From the NCBI RefSeq assembly GCF_005280295.1, contig NZ_CP040020.1:1612001-1676000 (forward strand): DNA of 64,000 nucleotides, given 5' to 3'. The DNA comes from Brevibacterium sp. CS2. GTDB lineage: Bacteria; Actinomycetota; Actinomycetes; Actinomycetales; Brevibacteriaceae. The position numbers and the translations under genes are program-made. Positions 35,576-44,007 of the stretch are shown here, piece after piece (position 1 is the first letter of the stretch; each line of letters begins with the position of its first letter). Under the pieces are notes generated by a model, which saw only the letters and a list, made by a program, of their open reading frames with translations, ran no database searches and was not told the origin of the DNA.

Positions 35576-36115
35576 TCATCCCTCCCGGAGGGCGCCTCGG
35601 GCGCGAGCGGTGGCGGTCAGCTCGATACCGCGGGGCACGAACGGGGAGACGAGCGCGGGGCGATAGCGCGCGGAGAGCACGATCTCCACACTGCGGTCGT
35701 CCGGCGATTCGCCCTGGACGTCGAGACCGCGGAAGCGGGACGACACCTGCGCGCGGTCGAGGTAGCTCTCGGCTTCTCGCTGCACGGCTGCATCGGTGAA
35801 GATGATCGCCGGGTCCGAACCGTAGTCCGGCTCGAACGAGTCGGCGGCCGCGAGCGCCGCCGAGTCCGCGAGCGCGTAGAGTTTGCGATGCGCGAGGTAG
35901 ATGTCGGTGATCACGGCGCCGAGGATGACGAGGACGAGCGCGATCGTCGTGAATCCCACGGCCAGCGGCATGATCGAACCCTCATCGGAGCACAGCGCGG
36001 TCCCGAGCCGCTGCTTCCGCACTGCACCGGCGTGCCTGCGAACAGCCTGCCCGGATGTGCGCAGCCCACGGGAACGCAACCCGGAAAAGTTCCTCCACCG
36101 GCGCATTGCGATCAC
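35576..36115 (-). CDS. TadG/TadE-like pilus assembly protein
   Basis: A 179-residue pseudopilin-like protein of the TadE/G group. A basic N-terminus of about 45 residues leads into DEGSIMPLAVGFTTIALVLVILGAVITDIYLAHRKLYALADSAALAAADS, the typical TadG-like helix and the AAADS motif of the family (no Glu at +5, as is usual in TadG-like members). The rest is a small extracytoplasmic domain rich in Asp and Ser. Its start overlaps the preceding tadE gene by 4 bases, so it is the last cistron of the tad operon. It probably contributes a minor pilin or anchors the pilus in the envelope. Confidence 0.82.
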   Translation of the reverse strand: MIAMRRWRNFSGLRSRGLRTSGQAVRRHAGAVRKQRLGTALCSDEGSIMPLAVGFTTIALVLVILGAVITDIYLAHRKLYALADSAALAAADSFEPDYGSDPAIIFTDAAVQREAESYLDRAQVSSRFRGLDVQGESPDDRSVEIVLSARYRPALVSPFVPRGIELTATARARGALREG

Positions 36116-36693
36116 CGGTCCGCATCCACGGAGCTCGGCGACCCAGCGTTCGCGAACCCAGCTTTCGCGAACCCAGCACTGGGGGACCCAGCATTCGGTG
36201 ACTCAGTGTTCGGAGACGCAGCGTTCGGAGACGCAGCGTTCGGAGATGCCGTATACGGGGACACGATGTCGGAGTGCGCGGCGCGCACGGTGACGTGCGG
36301 GGCCGAATCGCGGCCGAACAGTGCGGGCAGACCGAGGACCGGGACCCGGGTCTCGACGTGCGCGGTGACCGTCGAGCCGGCCTCGTCGCAGGGTCCGCTG
36401 CATTCGAGGCGGATCGCCCAGCGCGCATCCTCGACACCGAAGTCCTCGAAATGGAGGCGCGCCATCGCCTCGGCCCGGGCGCCAGCGGAATCGGGGTAGC
36501 GCGCGGCGGCCCGGGCGGCATTGATCGCCGTCGTCTGGGTGGCGTAGGACCCGGCCTGCACCTGGCCGAGCGAGAGCACGAGGTAGACGAGGGGAATGAG
36601 GAGGACGACCGAGGCGAAGATGAACTCGATGGGCGCCGACCCGCGGTCGGATACCACTGCCGCACGGGTCCGGGGGAGTCGCTGTGTCGGCAC
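36112..36693 (-). CDS. TadE-like minor pilin with repetitive C-terminal tail
   Basis: A 193-residue protein whose N-terminal prepilin-like segment is DRGSAPIEFIFASVVLLIPLVYLVLSL (Gly before cleavage, Glu at +5), the TadE signature. A compact domain with two cysteines (ECSGPCDE) follows, suggesting a disulfide outside the cell. The last about 45 residues (from near 145) are eight 15-bp repeat units giving ASPNA/GSPSA-type sequence and end in VDADR. This tail is not part of the TadE domain and would project from the pilin. The gene sits 3 bases after the previous tadE gene and overlaps the TadG-like gene by 4 bases. Confidence 0.85.
   Translation of the reverse strand: MPTQRLPRTRAAVVSDRGSAPIEFIFASVVLLIPLVYLVLSLGQVQAGSYATQTTAINAARAAARYPDSAGARAEAMARLHFEDFGVEDARWAIRLECSGPCDEAGSTVTAHVETRVPVLGLPALFGRDSAPHVTVRAAHSDIVSPYTASPNAASPNAASPNTESPNAGSPSAGFAKAGFANAGSPSSVDADR
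36138..36257. repeat. Eight 15-bp tandem units encoding the TadE tail
   Basis: Units begin at 36138 and every 15 bases to 36243. The consensus on + is GNGACNCAGCGTTCG, and units at 36213 and 36228 are identical. This is the longest 15-bp array in the window. Confidence 0.95.
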
Positions 36694-36696
36694 GTC

Positions 36697-37347
36697 TCAG
36701 CCCTCGATGTCCTCGGCGATCGCGCGGCCGCTGAGCTCCCACACGCCCTGCGGTCCAAGGAGTCCGAGCACCGGGATCGGGGTCGTCACCGTGACGGTGA
36801 CGATGTTCGTCCCGGAGACTGCGGACTCGGTGACCTCGATGTCCTGTGCATAGCCATCCCCGATCCCCGCGGTGATGAGGGCCCGGGCGAGGCGTGCGCC
36901 GTCGGCCGGCTCCTGGTCGGCGAGAGCAGCCTGGCGTGCCCCCGCGACGGCGGAGTCCGTCACCGTGTTGCGCACGTGCACGGCGATGCACAGCTGGAGC
37001 ACCGAGACGAAGACCAGGCTCAGCAATCCGCTCACCATGACGAACTCCGCAACGGCGGAACCGGCATCGGGGCGCGCGGCCGAGCGGGAACCGCGACGGG
37101 GCTCGGGACGGGACTCCGGACCGAACTCGGGACGCACAGCGAGTCGGATCCCCGAACCGGCCCGGTGGCGTTCGCGGCAGGTGCCGGCAGGTCGGGGTAT
37201 GCCGGGGGTTCGGGCCGAGCCGGCGGCCCGGGCTTTGCTGGCTGCTCGGGAACTGTCGACTGTTCGCGGAATGCCGGCTGTTCGGGAATTGCCGCTGCCC
37301 GGCCACCGCTGCCACCAGGTCAGTGGGCAGGAACTGAGGTTCTTCAT
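36697..37347 (-). CDS. TadE-like pilus assembly protein with long basic N-terminus
   Basis: A 216-residue TadE-like protein. The pseudopilin helix is DAGSAVAEFVMVSGLLSLVFVSVLQLCIAVHVRNTVTDSAVAGARQAA, with Gly before the cleavage point and Glu at +5. It is preceded by about 95 residues rich in Arg, Ser, Ala and Pro, far longer than a normal prepilin leader. Part of that leader (about 18-36) is encoded by three 18-bp repeats. A later internal start could be the true one, but the ATG at 37347 lies 3 bases after the upstream stop, as for the other cistrons in this operon. It ends 3 bases before the next tadE gene. Confidence 0.8.
   Translation of the reverse strand: MKNLSSCPLTWWQRWPGSGNSRTAGIPRTVDSSRAASKARAAGSARTPGIPRPAGTCRERHRAGSGIRLAVRPEFGPESRPEPRRGSRSAARPDAGSAVAEFVMVSGLLSLVFVSVLQLCIAVHVRNTVTDSAVAGARQAALADQEPADGARLARALITAGIGDGYAQDIEVTESAVSGTNIVTVTVTTPIPVLGLLGPQGVWELSGRAIAEDIEG
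37242..37295. repeat. Three 18-bp tandem units in the leader of the TadE-like gene
   Basis: Units at 37242, 37260 and 37278 of the form CTGTTCGCGGAATGCCGG. Confidence 0.85.
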
Positions 37348-37350
37348 GGT

Positions 37351-37584
37351 TCAGCCGGCGCTGCGGACCTTGTCCATGGAGTCCTGGAACATCGAGGTGA
37401 ACGCTTCGCCGGCGAGCGCCCAGAGGGCGACCACGAGAGCGGCGGTCATCATCGTGATGAGAACCCAACCGGGCACGTCGCCGCGATCGCTGCGTGCCGC
37501 TCGGCGGGAGCCGGGCGCGCGATCATCGAGCGCGACGAGGGCAGTGAGGAACAGGAACAGACGGGTGAAGATCCTCGTGGTCAT
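37351..37584 (-). CDS. Small pilin-like membrane protein of the tad operon
   Basis: A 77-residue protein with two hydrophobic segments. The first is near the N-terminus (FTRLFLFLTALVAL). The second is in RGDVPGWVLITMMTAALVVALWALAG, followed by a short amphipathic end (FTSMFQDSMDKVRSAG). The GDVPGWVLITMMTA motif occurs, as I recall, in small proteins of tad loci in related Micrococcales. Its position matches the Flp pilin slot, but the Gly/Glu+5 signature of Flp pilins is missing, so whether it is the major pilin is uncertain. ATG 37584 has GAAAGG 7-8 bases upstream; an upstream in-frame TTG (37602) overlaps that site. It lies 137 bases after tadC and 3 bases before the TadE gene. Confidence 0.75.
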   Translation of the reverse strand: MTTRIFTRLFLFLTALVALDDRAPGSRRAARSDRGDVPGWVLITMMTAALVVALWALAGEAFTSMFQDSMDKVRSAG

Positions 37585-37721
37585 GGTGGGTACCTTTCTC
37601 AAGGGGGGGCGACCGGTCTGCGGCGACCGGGTCTCAGATGGTCGGTTCTCGGGTGGCGCAATTTCAGTTGCTCTGGGCTCAGTCGATCGGGTCGCGGGCG
37701 TGTGCAGAGGAACAGGTCACC

Positions 37722-38666
37722 TCATCCCGTGAGCTCGAGAACGGCGAGGGAGGGGAACACGGCGAACAGGACGGTGATCGGGAGGACGAAGAGGACGACC
37801 GGCACGAGCATCCCGACCTCCTTCTTCCCACTGAGCTCCATGAGGTGTCGGCGGCCCTCGTCCCGGACGTCGGCTGCCTGCGCCCGGAGCACCTCGGCGA
37901 GTGGGGTGCCGCGGGAGATCGCGACGGCGATGCCATCGACGAACTGGACGATGCTCGGGATGCTCGTGCGCTTGCCGAGGTTGTCGAGAGCCTCGACGAG
38001 CGGGGTGCCGGTCCGCGCCTCGGCGAGGGTGAGTCGGAGCTCCTCGCTGAGCTCCCCGGTCGTGCTCCGGCACGAGCGCTCGAGCGCGTCGACGGTGCCC
38101 TCGCCGGCGGTGATCGACAGGGCGAGGAGCTCGGCGATCGTCGGGAACTCGGCGAGGATCCGGGCCTCGCGCTGCTGGACGCGGCGGGTGAGAAGCCAGT
38201 CGTTGGCGAAGTGCCCACCCAACCCGCAGATGGCGACGATGAGGATGAAGGCCACGGGATTGAATCCGCGTCCGACGGCGACGACGGTCGCGAGCCCCGA
38301 TCCGACGACCAGACCGGCCGCGACGAGGAGCAGCTGCAGCGCCCGGAACCGCTCGACCGTCTCGTTCCGGCCCAGTCGAGCGAGGCGGGCAGTGACGCTC
38401 GCGTCCACGGTCAGTCGCGATGACAGCCAGCGGCCGAGGCGCCGCACGGCGGAGCGGGCGACACCCCGGATCCCGGCGTCGGTGGGGACAGGGGGACCGT
38501 AGAGCTCGGCGACGCGGGGGCGGTCGCGCAGATATGGGCCCACGCGGTCATCGAGGGTCGGCCTGCGGAACACGGGAAGATTGAGCACGAAGAACGCGAG
38601 CGACAGGCCGAGCACCAGGCCGGTGCCGATGACGGCTGCGGGATTGAAGGGGTTGAGGTGCTCCAT
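37722..38666 (-). CDS. tadC: Type II secretion/Tad system inner-membrane protein TadC
   Basis: A GspF/T2SSF-domain polytopic membrane protein that forms the pilus assembly platform with TadB. 314 residues, with a helix at the N-terminus (VIGTGLVLGLSLAFFVLNL), a pair around 115-160, and a C-terminal helix VGMLVPVVLFVLPITVLFAVFPSLAVLEL. The T2SSF core is LLALSITAGEGTVDALERSCRSTTGELSEELRLTLAEARTGTPLVEALDNL ... IVQFVDGIAVAISRGTPLAEVLRAQAADVR. The gene starts 3 bases after tadB ends. Confidence 0.9.
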   Translation of the reverse strand: MEHLNPFNPAAVIGTGLVLGLSLAFFVLNLPVFRRPTLDDRVGPYLRDRPRVAELYGPPVPTDAGIRGVARSAVRRLGRWLSSRLTVDASVTARLARLGRNETVERFRALQLLLVAAGLVVGSGLATVVAVGRGFNPVAFILIVAICGLGGHFANDWLLTRRVQQREARILAEFPTIAELLALSITAGEGTVDALERSCRSTTGELSEELRLTLAEARTGTPLVEALDNLGKRTSIPSIVQFVDGIAVAISRGTPLAEVLRAQAADVRDEGRRHLMELSGKKEVGMLVPVVLFVLPITVLFAVFPSLAVLELTG

Positions 38667-38669
38667 CAG

Positions 38670-39542
38670 TCACCTCAGGACCCGCGGTTCGGCCGGGAGG
38701 CGACCGATCCGCTTCATCACGGTGTAGGCGGCCAGGGAGACGACGAGGCCGACGAGGAGCAGCGTCGCCCCTGCCGGGGTGTTGTATGCGGCGGTGGTCT
38801 GCGGGCGGCTGGCGAGGAGCGCGAGCACGACCCACGGCGCGGCGACGGCCAGACGTGCCCCGGTGACGGTCCAGCTCTGCCGCGCCTGGAGCTCCGCGCG
38901 GGTGCGGGAGTCGTCCCGGACGAACTGGCTCAGCGTCTTGAGCATGACCCCGAGATCGGTGCCGCCGACCTCACGGGTGACGGCGAGGGCGGCGACGATG
39001 CGGTCCGCCACGGGGTCCGCGCACGCGATCTTGAAGCGATCGAGCGAGAGGGCGAACGACCCGGTTGCCCGGTACTCCTGGGCGAACACGGTGAACAGCG
39101 GGCGCAGCTGTTCGGGGCCGCGGACGCTCAAGCCGCTGATGGCCTCCGGCAGCGACAGGCCGGCGCGGATCCCGGAATGGAGGTGGTCGATGGCCTCCGG
39201 CCACAGCGTGCGCCGCTCGACCTGGCGGGCGCGGGCCCGCTGGCGCACGATCATGAGCGGTGCGAGACCGGCGAACAGGCCGAAGCAGGCGCTGATGCTC
39301 ACCGCACCCGTGAAGAGGTGGGCGAGGAGGAGCACCGCGCCGCCGGTGGCGAGGGAGACGACGAGGAGGTGACCGGGGGAGGCGCGCGGGAAGCCGGCGA
39401 CGGTGAGCGCCTCGTCGAGCTCGACGAGGAACCGGGGCCGAGGAGTCGTGCGGGGTGGGGTGACCCACATCGACCACCAGATGAGGAACAGTCCGCAGCC
39501 GACGCCGAGTCCGCACAGCGCCGCCGCCAGCGAGGTGCTCAT
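38670..39542 (-). CDS. tadB: Type II secretion/Tad system inner-membrane protein TadB
   Basis: The partner of TadC in the assembly platform, 290 residues with a T2SSF domain. The pattern is ALTVAGFPRASPGHLLVVSLATGGAVLLLAHLF, then IDHLHSGIRAGLSLPEAISGLSVRGPEQLRPLFTVFAQEYRATGSFALSLDRFK, then two C-terminal helices (GARLAVAAPWVVLALLA and ATLLLVGLVVSLAAYTVM). Its ATG overlaps the tadA stop by 4 bases. The N-terminal membrane helix begins at once (LAAALCGLGVGCGLFLIWW). Confidence 0.9.
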   Translation of the reverse strand: MSTSLAAALCGLGVGCGLFLIWWSMWVTPPRTTPRPRFLVELDEALTVAGFPRASPGHLLVVSLATGGAVLLLAHLFTGAVSISACFGLFAGLAPLMIVRQRARARQVERRTLWPEAIDHLHSGIRAGLSLPEAISGLSVRGPEQLRPLFTVFAQEYRATGSFALSLDRFKIACADPVADRIVAALAVTREVGGTDLGVMLKTLSQFVRDDSRTRAELQARQSWTVTGARLAVAAPWVVLALLASRPQTTAAYNTPAGATLLLVGLVVSLAAYTVMKRIGRLPAEPRVLR

Positions 39543-40765
39543 GCGGCTTCCAGGATGCTGTGGATGTCCTTGCCGACGGCGGCGAAGCGGTCGCCGAGGT
39601 GGGTGAAGCCGGGCCCGCGGACGAGCGCACCGTCGTGATCGGTGTGGAAGACGTTCTCGAGCTCGACGACCCCGGCCTCGAGTCCGCCGGGGATCGCGGC
39701 GATCTCCTCGACGCGTCGTTGCCCGTCACGGTCGAGGCGGAGGTGGACGACGAGGTCGATGCTGCCGGCGACGGTCGGGGTGACGAACGTCGAGCCGATG
39801 TTCGGCCCGGCGAGGAGCGGCAGGGTGCAGAGCTTGGTGACCGCGGAGCGGGCCGAGTTCGCGTGGATCGACCCCATTCCGGGCAGGCCGCTGTTCATCG
39901 CGACGAGCAGGTCGAAGCATTCGGCCTCGCGGACCTCGCCGACGATGAGGCGGCTGGGCCGCATCCGCAGCGCCTCCTTGACGAGCTGGCGGAGAGTGAT
40001 CTCACCTGTGCCCTCGAGGGAGGGCTGGCGGCATTGCATCGCCACCCAGTCGCGGGCGGGGACAGCGAGCTCGAACACCTCCTCGCAGGTGATGACGCGC
40101 TCGCGGGCCGGGATCGAGCCGGTGAGCGCATTGAGCATGGTGGTCTTGCCCGCCTGGGTCGCACCCGAGACCACGATGTTGGCCCCCGCGATCACTGCCG
40201 CGTCGAGGAAGGCGGCTGCATTGGCCGGCAGTGTGCCGTTGGCCACGAGGTCGTGCAGGCTGCGCGTGCGGGTGATGAACTTGCGGATGTTCACCGCTGG
40301 GTGCGTGCGCGTGATGTCGGGGAGGACGACGTGGAGTCGGGAACCGTCGGGGAGGGTGGCGTCGACGAAGGGGCTCGACAGGTCCACGCGCCGCCCGGAG
40401 GTGCGGAGCATGCGCTCGATGAGGTCGGTGACCTCGGCCTCGGTGAGCAGCGTCGGGGTGAGTTCGCTGATGCCGCGGCGGCTGATGAACACGCCCTGAG
40501 GTGCGTTGATCCAGATCTCCTCGACCTCGGGGTCGTCGAGGTATTTCTGGAGCACTCCGAACCCGGAGACCTCATCGAAGATCCGCCGCCCGGTCTCCTC
40601 GGGATTCGCCAGCAGGGGGAGTGAGCCGGCGAGGGTGCGCTCGTCGTAGTCGTGGATGACCTGGAGGACGAGCTCACGGGTCTGGGAGGGCTCGGTTCGC
40701 GGGTCGATGCCACGGGTCCGGATGAGATCGCGGACCTCGGCGGCGATGATGTCGGCGGCGTCCAT
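39539..40765 (-). CDS. tadA: Tad pilus assembly ATPase TadA/CpaF
   Basis: A hexameric secretion ATPase that powers Tad pilus assembly. 408 residues. The N-terminal domain (FDEVSGFGVLQKYLDDPEVEEIWINAP) and the RecA-like domain with Walker A VSGATQAGKTTML, Asp box region ITCEEVFELAV, Walker B-region RLIVGEVREAECFDLLVAMNSG and His box GSIHANSARSAV are all intact. I place the start at ATG 40765 (MDAADIIAAEVRDLIR); the open frame upstream overlaps antisense prfB and cannot be coding. It is the first cistron of the tad operon, with no tadZ/cpaE gene before it, although such a gene usually precedes it in actinobacteria. Confidence 0.95.
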   Translation of the reverse strand: MDAADIIAAEVRDLIRTRGIDPRTEPSQTRELVLQVIHDYDERTLAGSLPLLANPEETGRRIFDEVSGFGVLQKYLDDPEVEEIWINAPQGVFISRRGISELTPTLLTEAEVTDLIERMLRTSGRRVDLSSPFVDATLPDGSRLHVVLPDITRTHPAVNIRKFITRTRSLHDLVANGTLPANAAAFLDAAVIAGANIVVSGATQAGKTTMLNALTGSIPARERVITCEEVFELAVPARDWVAMQCRQPSLEGTGEITLRQLVKEALRMRPSRLIVGEVREAECFDLLVAMNSGLPGMGSIHANSARSAVTKLCTLPLLAGPNIGSTFVTPTVAGSIDLVVHLRLDRDGQRRVEEIAAIPGGLEAGVVELENVFHTDHDGALVRGPGFTHLGDRFAAVGKDIHSILEAA

Positions 40766-41179
40766 GGGTGTCCTGTGGGGATCGGGCGCTGAAGCGGTCG
40801 GGTGGGGGATGCGTCCCGGATGGGTCGCCCGGGAGGGGTGTTTCGAGAGGGTACAGGACCCAAAGTAGACGACCGCAGGTCCCCGGACCAGCCCCGGAAT
40901 CGAAATTGTGGATAACTGTTGAGTAGGTTCCGGGCGGTGCTTCCCAGTGGCCATGGCAGCGTGCAGGGCGTTCACCTGGAGCGAGTCCCGAGAACACGTT
41001 TCGCGCGGAGAGTTCTTCAGCCCCGATCGCTTCCTGCGAGTTCGTCCCCGGTCGCCGCAGCACCGAACGCATCGGGCGCTCGGCGCACCGCGTCCATGGA
41101 CAACCGTGCGCCCGCGGAGGATCCGGCGGCGCCCGGCGGCGCCGGGACCCGCCCGTGCATGCACTACCCTGGAATCACT
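40766..41179. other. 414-bp divergent region between the tad operon and prfB
   Basis: It should contain both promoters. A perfect DnaA-box-like TGTGGATAA lies at 40907-40915. TACCCT (TANNNT) lies 9 bases before the prfB ATG, which has only a weak ribosome site, so prfB may also have a very short leader. No gene is supported on either strand. Confidence 0.55.
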
Positions 41180-42310
41180 ATGGCCACAGACTTTCCTTCC
41201 GAGATCGCTGCCCTGCAGCAGACCTTCGCCTCGATCCGCGAGGTGTCCGACGTCGACCAGCTGCGATCCGAGGTGAATGAGCTGACCGAGGCCGCCGCCG
41301 CGCCCGATCTGTGGGACGACCCGGAGGCCGCGCAGCAGGTCACCTCGAAGCTCTCCCACAAGCAGTCCACCCTGGAGAAGCTCGAGAGGTTCGACTCCCG
41401 GATCGAGGACGTCGAGCTCCTTGTGTCCATGGCCGAGGACGAGGACGACGCGGAGACCCTCGCGGAGGCGGAGGCGGAGATCGGCAAACTGCGCCGCGAG
41501 CTCGACGCGCTCGAGATCTCCACGCTCCTGTCCGGCGAGTACGACGAGCGGGCCGCCGTCATCACCGTGCGCTCCGGCGCCGGCGGCGACGACGCCACCG
41601 ACTTCGCGCAGACGCTCGCCCGGATGTACGTGCGCTGGGCGGAGGCGAAGGACTACGGCGTGCAGGAGCTCGACACCTCCTATGCGGAGGGCGCGGGCGT
41701 GAAGTCCGCGACGATCCAGATCAACGCCCCCTACGCCTACGGCACGCTGTCCGTCGAGGCCGGGACCCACCGGCTCGTGCGGATCAGCCCCTTCGACAAC
41801 CAGGGACGTCGGCAGACCTCGTTCGCCGCGGTCGAGGTGGTCCCGCTCATCGAGTCGAGCGACCACGTCGACATCGACGAGAACGACCTGCGGATCGACG
41901 TCTACCGGTCCTCCGGGCCGGGCGGCCAGTCGGTCAACACCACCGACTCCGCCGTGCGCATCACGCACGTGCCGACCGGAACGGTGGTGAGCATGCAGAA
42001 CGAGAAGTCGCAGATCCAGAACAAGGCCGCCGCGATGCGCGTCCTCCAGTCGCGCCTCCTCCAGCTCAAGAAGCAGGAGGAGGCCGCCGAGCGCAAGGAC
42101 CTCGCCGGCGACATCAAGGCGAGCTGGGGCGACCAGATGCGCTCCTACGTCACCCACCCCTACCAGATGGTCAAGGATCTGCGGACCGGCCATGAGGTCA
42201 ACAACCCGCAGGCCGTGTTCGACGGCGACCTCGACGGGTTCCTCGAGGCCGGCATCCGGTGGCGCAAGGAGGGCCAGAAGGCCGCGGAGGCGGAGGCCGC
42301 CAACCCCTGA
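41180..42310 (+). CDS. prfB: Peptide chain release factor 2
   Basis: It recognises UGA and UAA stop codons and triggers peptide release. 376 residues. The codon-recognition motif SPF is in [11 protein letters not shown], and the catalytic GGQ is in [24 protein letters not shown]. The N-terminal helical domain (about 1-120) and C-terminal domain are complete. Translation is uninterrupted from ATG 41180: there is no in-frame UGA near codon 25, so the autoregulatory +1 frameshift of many bacteria is absent, as is usual in actinobacteria. It stands alone, with a strong hairpin 37 bases after the stop. Confidence 0.97.
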   Translation: MATDFPSEIAALQQTFASIREVSDVDQLRSEVNELTEAAAAPDLWDDPEAAQQVTSKLSHKQSTLEKLERFDSRIEDVELLVSMAEDEDDAETLAEAEAEIGKLRRELDALEISTLLSGEYDERAAVITVRSGAGGDDATDFAQTLARMYVRWAEAKDYGVQELDTSYAEGAGVKSATIQINAPYAYGTLSVEAGTHRLVRISPFDNQGRRQTSFAAVEVVPLIESSDHVDIDENDLRIDVYRSSGPGGQSVNTTDSAVRITHVPTGTVVSMQNEKSQIQNKAAAMRVLQSRLLQLKKQEEAAERKDLAGDIKASWGDQMRSYVTHPYQMVKDLRTGHEVNNPQAVFDGDLDGFLEAGIRWRKEGQKAAEAEAANP

Positions 42311-42346
42311 TCCGCACCCGGGCCTGAAACCTGGCTCTGAAACGCA

Positions 42347-42383
42347 CAGCGCCCCGGACCGACGATGTCGGTCCGGGGCGCTG
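42347..42383. terminator. Bidirectional terminator between prfB and the PRC-barrel gene
   Basis: Perfect 17-base arms (42347-42363, CAGCGCCCCGGACCGAC, and 42367-42383) with a 3-base loop. It serves the converging ends of prfB and the acidic PRC-barrel gene. Confidence 0.85.
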
Positions 42384-42433
42384 CACCGTGCGAGGTGATC
42401 CCCTGCTGAGCTGGTCAGGGCGGGTTCAGCCGA

Positions 42434-43714
42434 TCACTCGCTCGGGTGCTCCGTCTTCTCAACGGGGGAGGGCTTGGTGTCAGTGTCGGACTCGGCGGAC
42501 TCCGTGTCGCGCTCGACCGGTGCGGTGTCGTCGCCGTCGATCGTGCCGTCGGAAAGCTCCGAGCGATCCGCCTTCTCCTCTGCGTGCGGGGTGGTGGAGT
42601 CGGTGATGCCCTGGTCATCGGAGTGATCCGGCGTGTGCGCGGCGTCGGCGTCGTCGCCCACCGTGTCCGAGGCGCCCGCCACTCCCGAGGAGCTCACATC
42701 GAGCCGCTCGTGGTCCTGCGGAGCATCCGGCCCGCCCGGCTCGGTCGCCTCGGGGTCGCCGGTCTCCGGTTCGGCCTCGACGGGTGCGCTATCCGGCTGC
42801 TCGCCGGTTGCCGAGCTGTCTGCCACAGGTTCGGCCGGCGTCTCGTTCGTCGCCGGGGCCTCGTCCTTCAGCGGGGTCTCGTCCTTCGCGTCTTCCGTAT
42901 CCGGTTCCGGCGATGCGTCCGTCGCGCCGGCCGCGCTCGCAGTCTTCCCGGCAGGGGTCGACTCGCTACCGGGAGCATCCTCCTCGATCGAAGCCTGATC
43001 ATCGGTCGCAGGCTCCTCGTCGGCCGGGGTCTCGTCCGATGCCGGGGCCTCGTCCTCGACCGGCGTCGTCTCCTCGACCGGGGTGGTCTCCTCTGCGGGA
43101 GTGGATTCGTCGTCCGGAGTGGATTCGTCGTCCGGGGTCTCCTCGACGACGGTGGTCTCCTCGACCACGGTCTCTTCGTCAGCAGGCGACTCGTCGGCGG
43201 TTGCCTCCTCAGCCGGGGTCTCCTCGGTGACGACCTCTTCCTCGACCACCGTCTCCTCGGCGACTGCACCCTCGGCCGGGGTCTCCTCGACAGTCGTCTC
43301 CTCTTCCACGACGACCTCCTCCTCGACGGGAGCCGGAGGGGTGTACTCGAGGTTGTAGTGGGCGTAGAGAGCGTGCCCGGCGTCGTCGCTGAGCGTGGAC
43401 CCGTGCATCGACGGCGCGGACTTGATGACCGACTTGGGATACGGCACCCAGACCCCCGATTCGGTGACGGTCGACCGATCGAGCGGGAGCAGCGGGTGCG
43501 AGCCGAACAGTCCGGTGTTGACCGATACCATGGTCGGTTCGCCGGCGGGATCGCGGTGGATGTCGGCGACGGTGCCGACCTTCCGGCTCCCCACCTCGAA
43601 CACCGTGGCATCGGCCAGCGGGTCGCGGAGGACGACGTGTGCGGCCGAGGTGTCCGCCGACTCCGTCTCCTCGGTGCCGTTCGAGGTGTCCTGCTCCGGG
43701 CTCTTGTCACTCAT
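42434..43714 (-). CDS. PRC-barrel protein with long acidic repetitive tail
   Basis: A 426-residue protein. Residues about 25-125 form a PRC-barrel-like domain (LADATVFEVGSRKVGTVADIHRDPAGEPTMVSVNTGLFGSHPLLPLDRS), closely similar to the first domain of the neighbouring DUF2382 protein (KTGLFGTNETFVPLN). The remaining about 300 residues are extremely acidic and Thr/Pro/Ala-rich (EETTVEETPAEE-type repeats), without hydrophobic segments, so they are probably disordered. No signal peptide is seen. The start at 43714 is set by AGAGGAG about 6 bases upstream; an upstream in-frame ATG (43762) lacks one. The function is unknown. PRC-barrel/DUF2382 proteins are often stress-induced and soluble. Confidence 0.82.
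   Translation of the reverse strand: MSDKSPEQDTSNGTEETESADTSAAHVVLRDPLADATVFEVGSRKVGTVADIHRDPAGEPTMVSVNTGLFGSHPLLPLDRSTVTESGVWVPYPKSVIKSAPSMHGSTLSDDAGHALYAHYNLEYTPPAPVEEEVVVEEETTVEETPAEGAVAEETVVEEEVVTEETPAEEATADESPADEETVVEETTVVEETPDDESTPDDESTPAEETTPVEETTPVEDEAPASDETPADEEPATDDQASIEEDAPGSESTPAGKTASAAGATDASPEPDTEDAKDETPLKDEAPATNETPAEPVADSSATGEQPDSAPVEAEPETGDPEATEPGGPDAPQDHERLDVSSSGVAGASDTVGDDADAAHTPDHSDDQGITDSTTPHAEEKADRSELSDGTIDGDDTAPVERDTESAESDTDTKPSPVEKTEHPSE
43100..43135. repeat. Two identical 18-bp units in the acidic tail
   Basis: GAGTGGATTCGTCGTCCG at 43100 and 43118, part of a wider degenerate array (43060-43330) encoding the Glu/Thr/Pro tail. Confidence 0.88.
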
Positions 43715-43903
43715 GTGGGGCTCCTCTGATCTGCATCGTTCCCTGTCACCTGGTGTCTCCACTTTACGGTGACCGTGCGGCCTTGGGAACGGCGAGGTGG
43801 GTTGGGTGGTGGTCTCACCTGCGGCCGGACGATCGGCGCCGGGCGGGCCTCGCCGGACGATCGGCCGTCCGCCGTGGTCCCATGCGGCGGCGGGGGAGCG
43901 CAG

Positions 43904-43937
43904 AGGGGCCGGTTCCGCAGCTGCGGAACCGGCCCCT
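43904..43937. terminator. 34-bp perfect palindrome, hairpin after the DUF2382 gene
   Basis: The arms 43904-43920 and 43921-43937 (AGGGGCCGGTTCCGCAG and complement) are perfectly complementary with no spacer. It lies between the DUF2382 gene stop (44008) and the start of the next PRC gene (43714) on the same strand, and probably terminates the former. A hairpin would need to open 3-4 bases for a loop. Confidence 0.75.
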
Positions 43938-44007
43938 CCGGCGAACTGACCCTGATCAGCGGGACCCGGTGGTGGTCACCGTGGTGATCCCCGGGCCCCG
44001 GTGGCGA

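Noticed and set aside
41180-41300. Programmed +1 frameshift in prfB
   Set aside because: The frame is open without an internal UGA through this region, so no frameshift is needed.
39539-42193. An 884-residue reading of the tadA frame
   Set aside because: The part upstream of ATG 40765 crosses the divergent promoter region and runs antisense to prfB. The CpaF family starts at MDAADIIAAEVRD.
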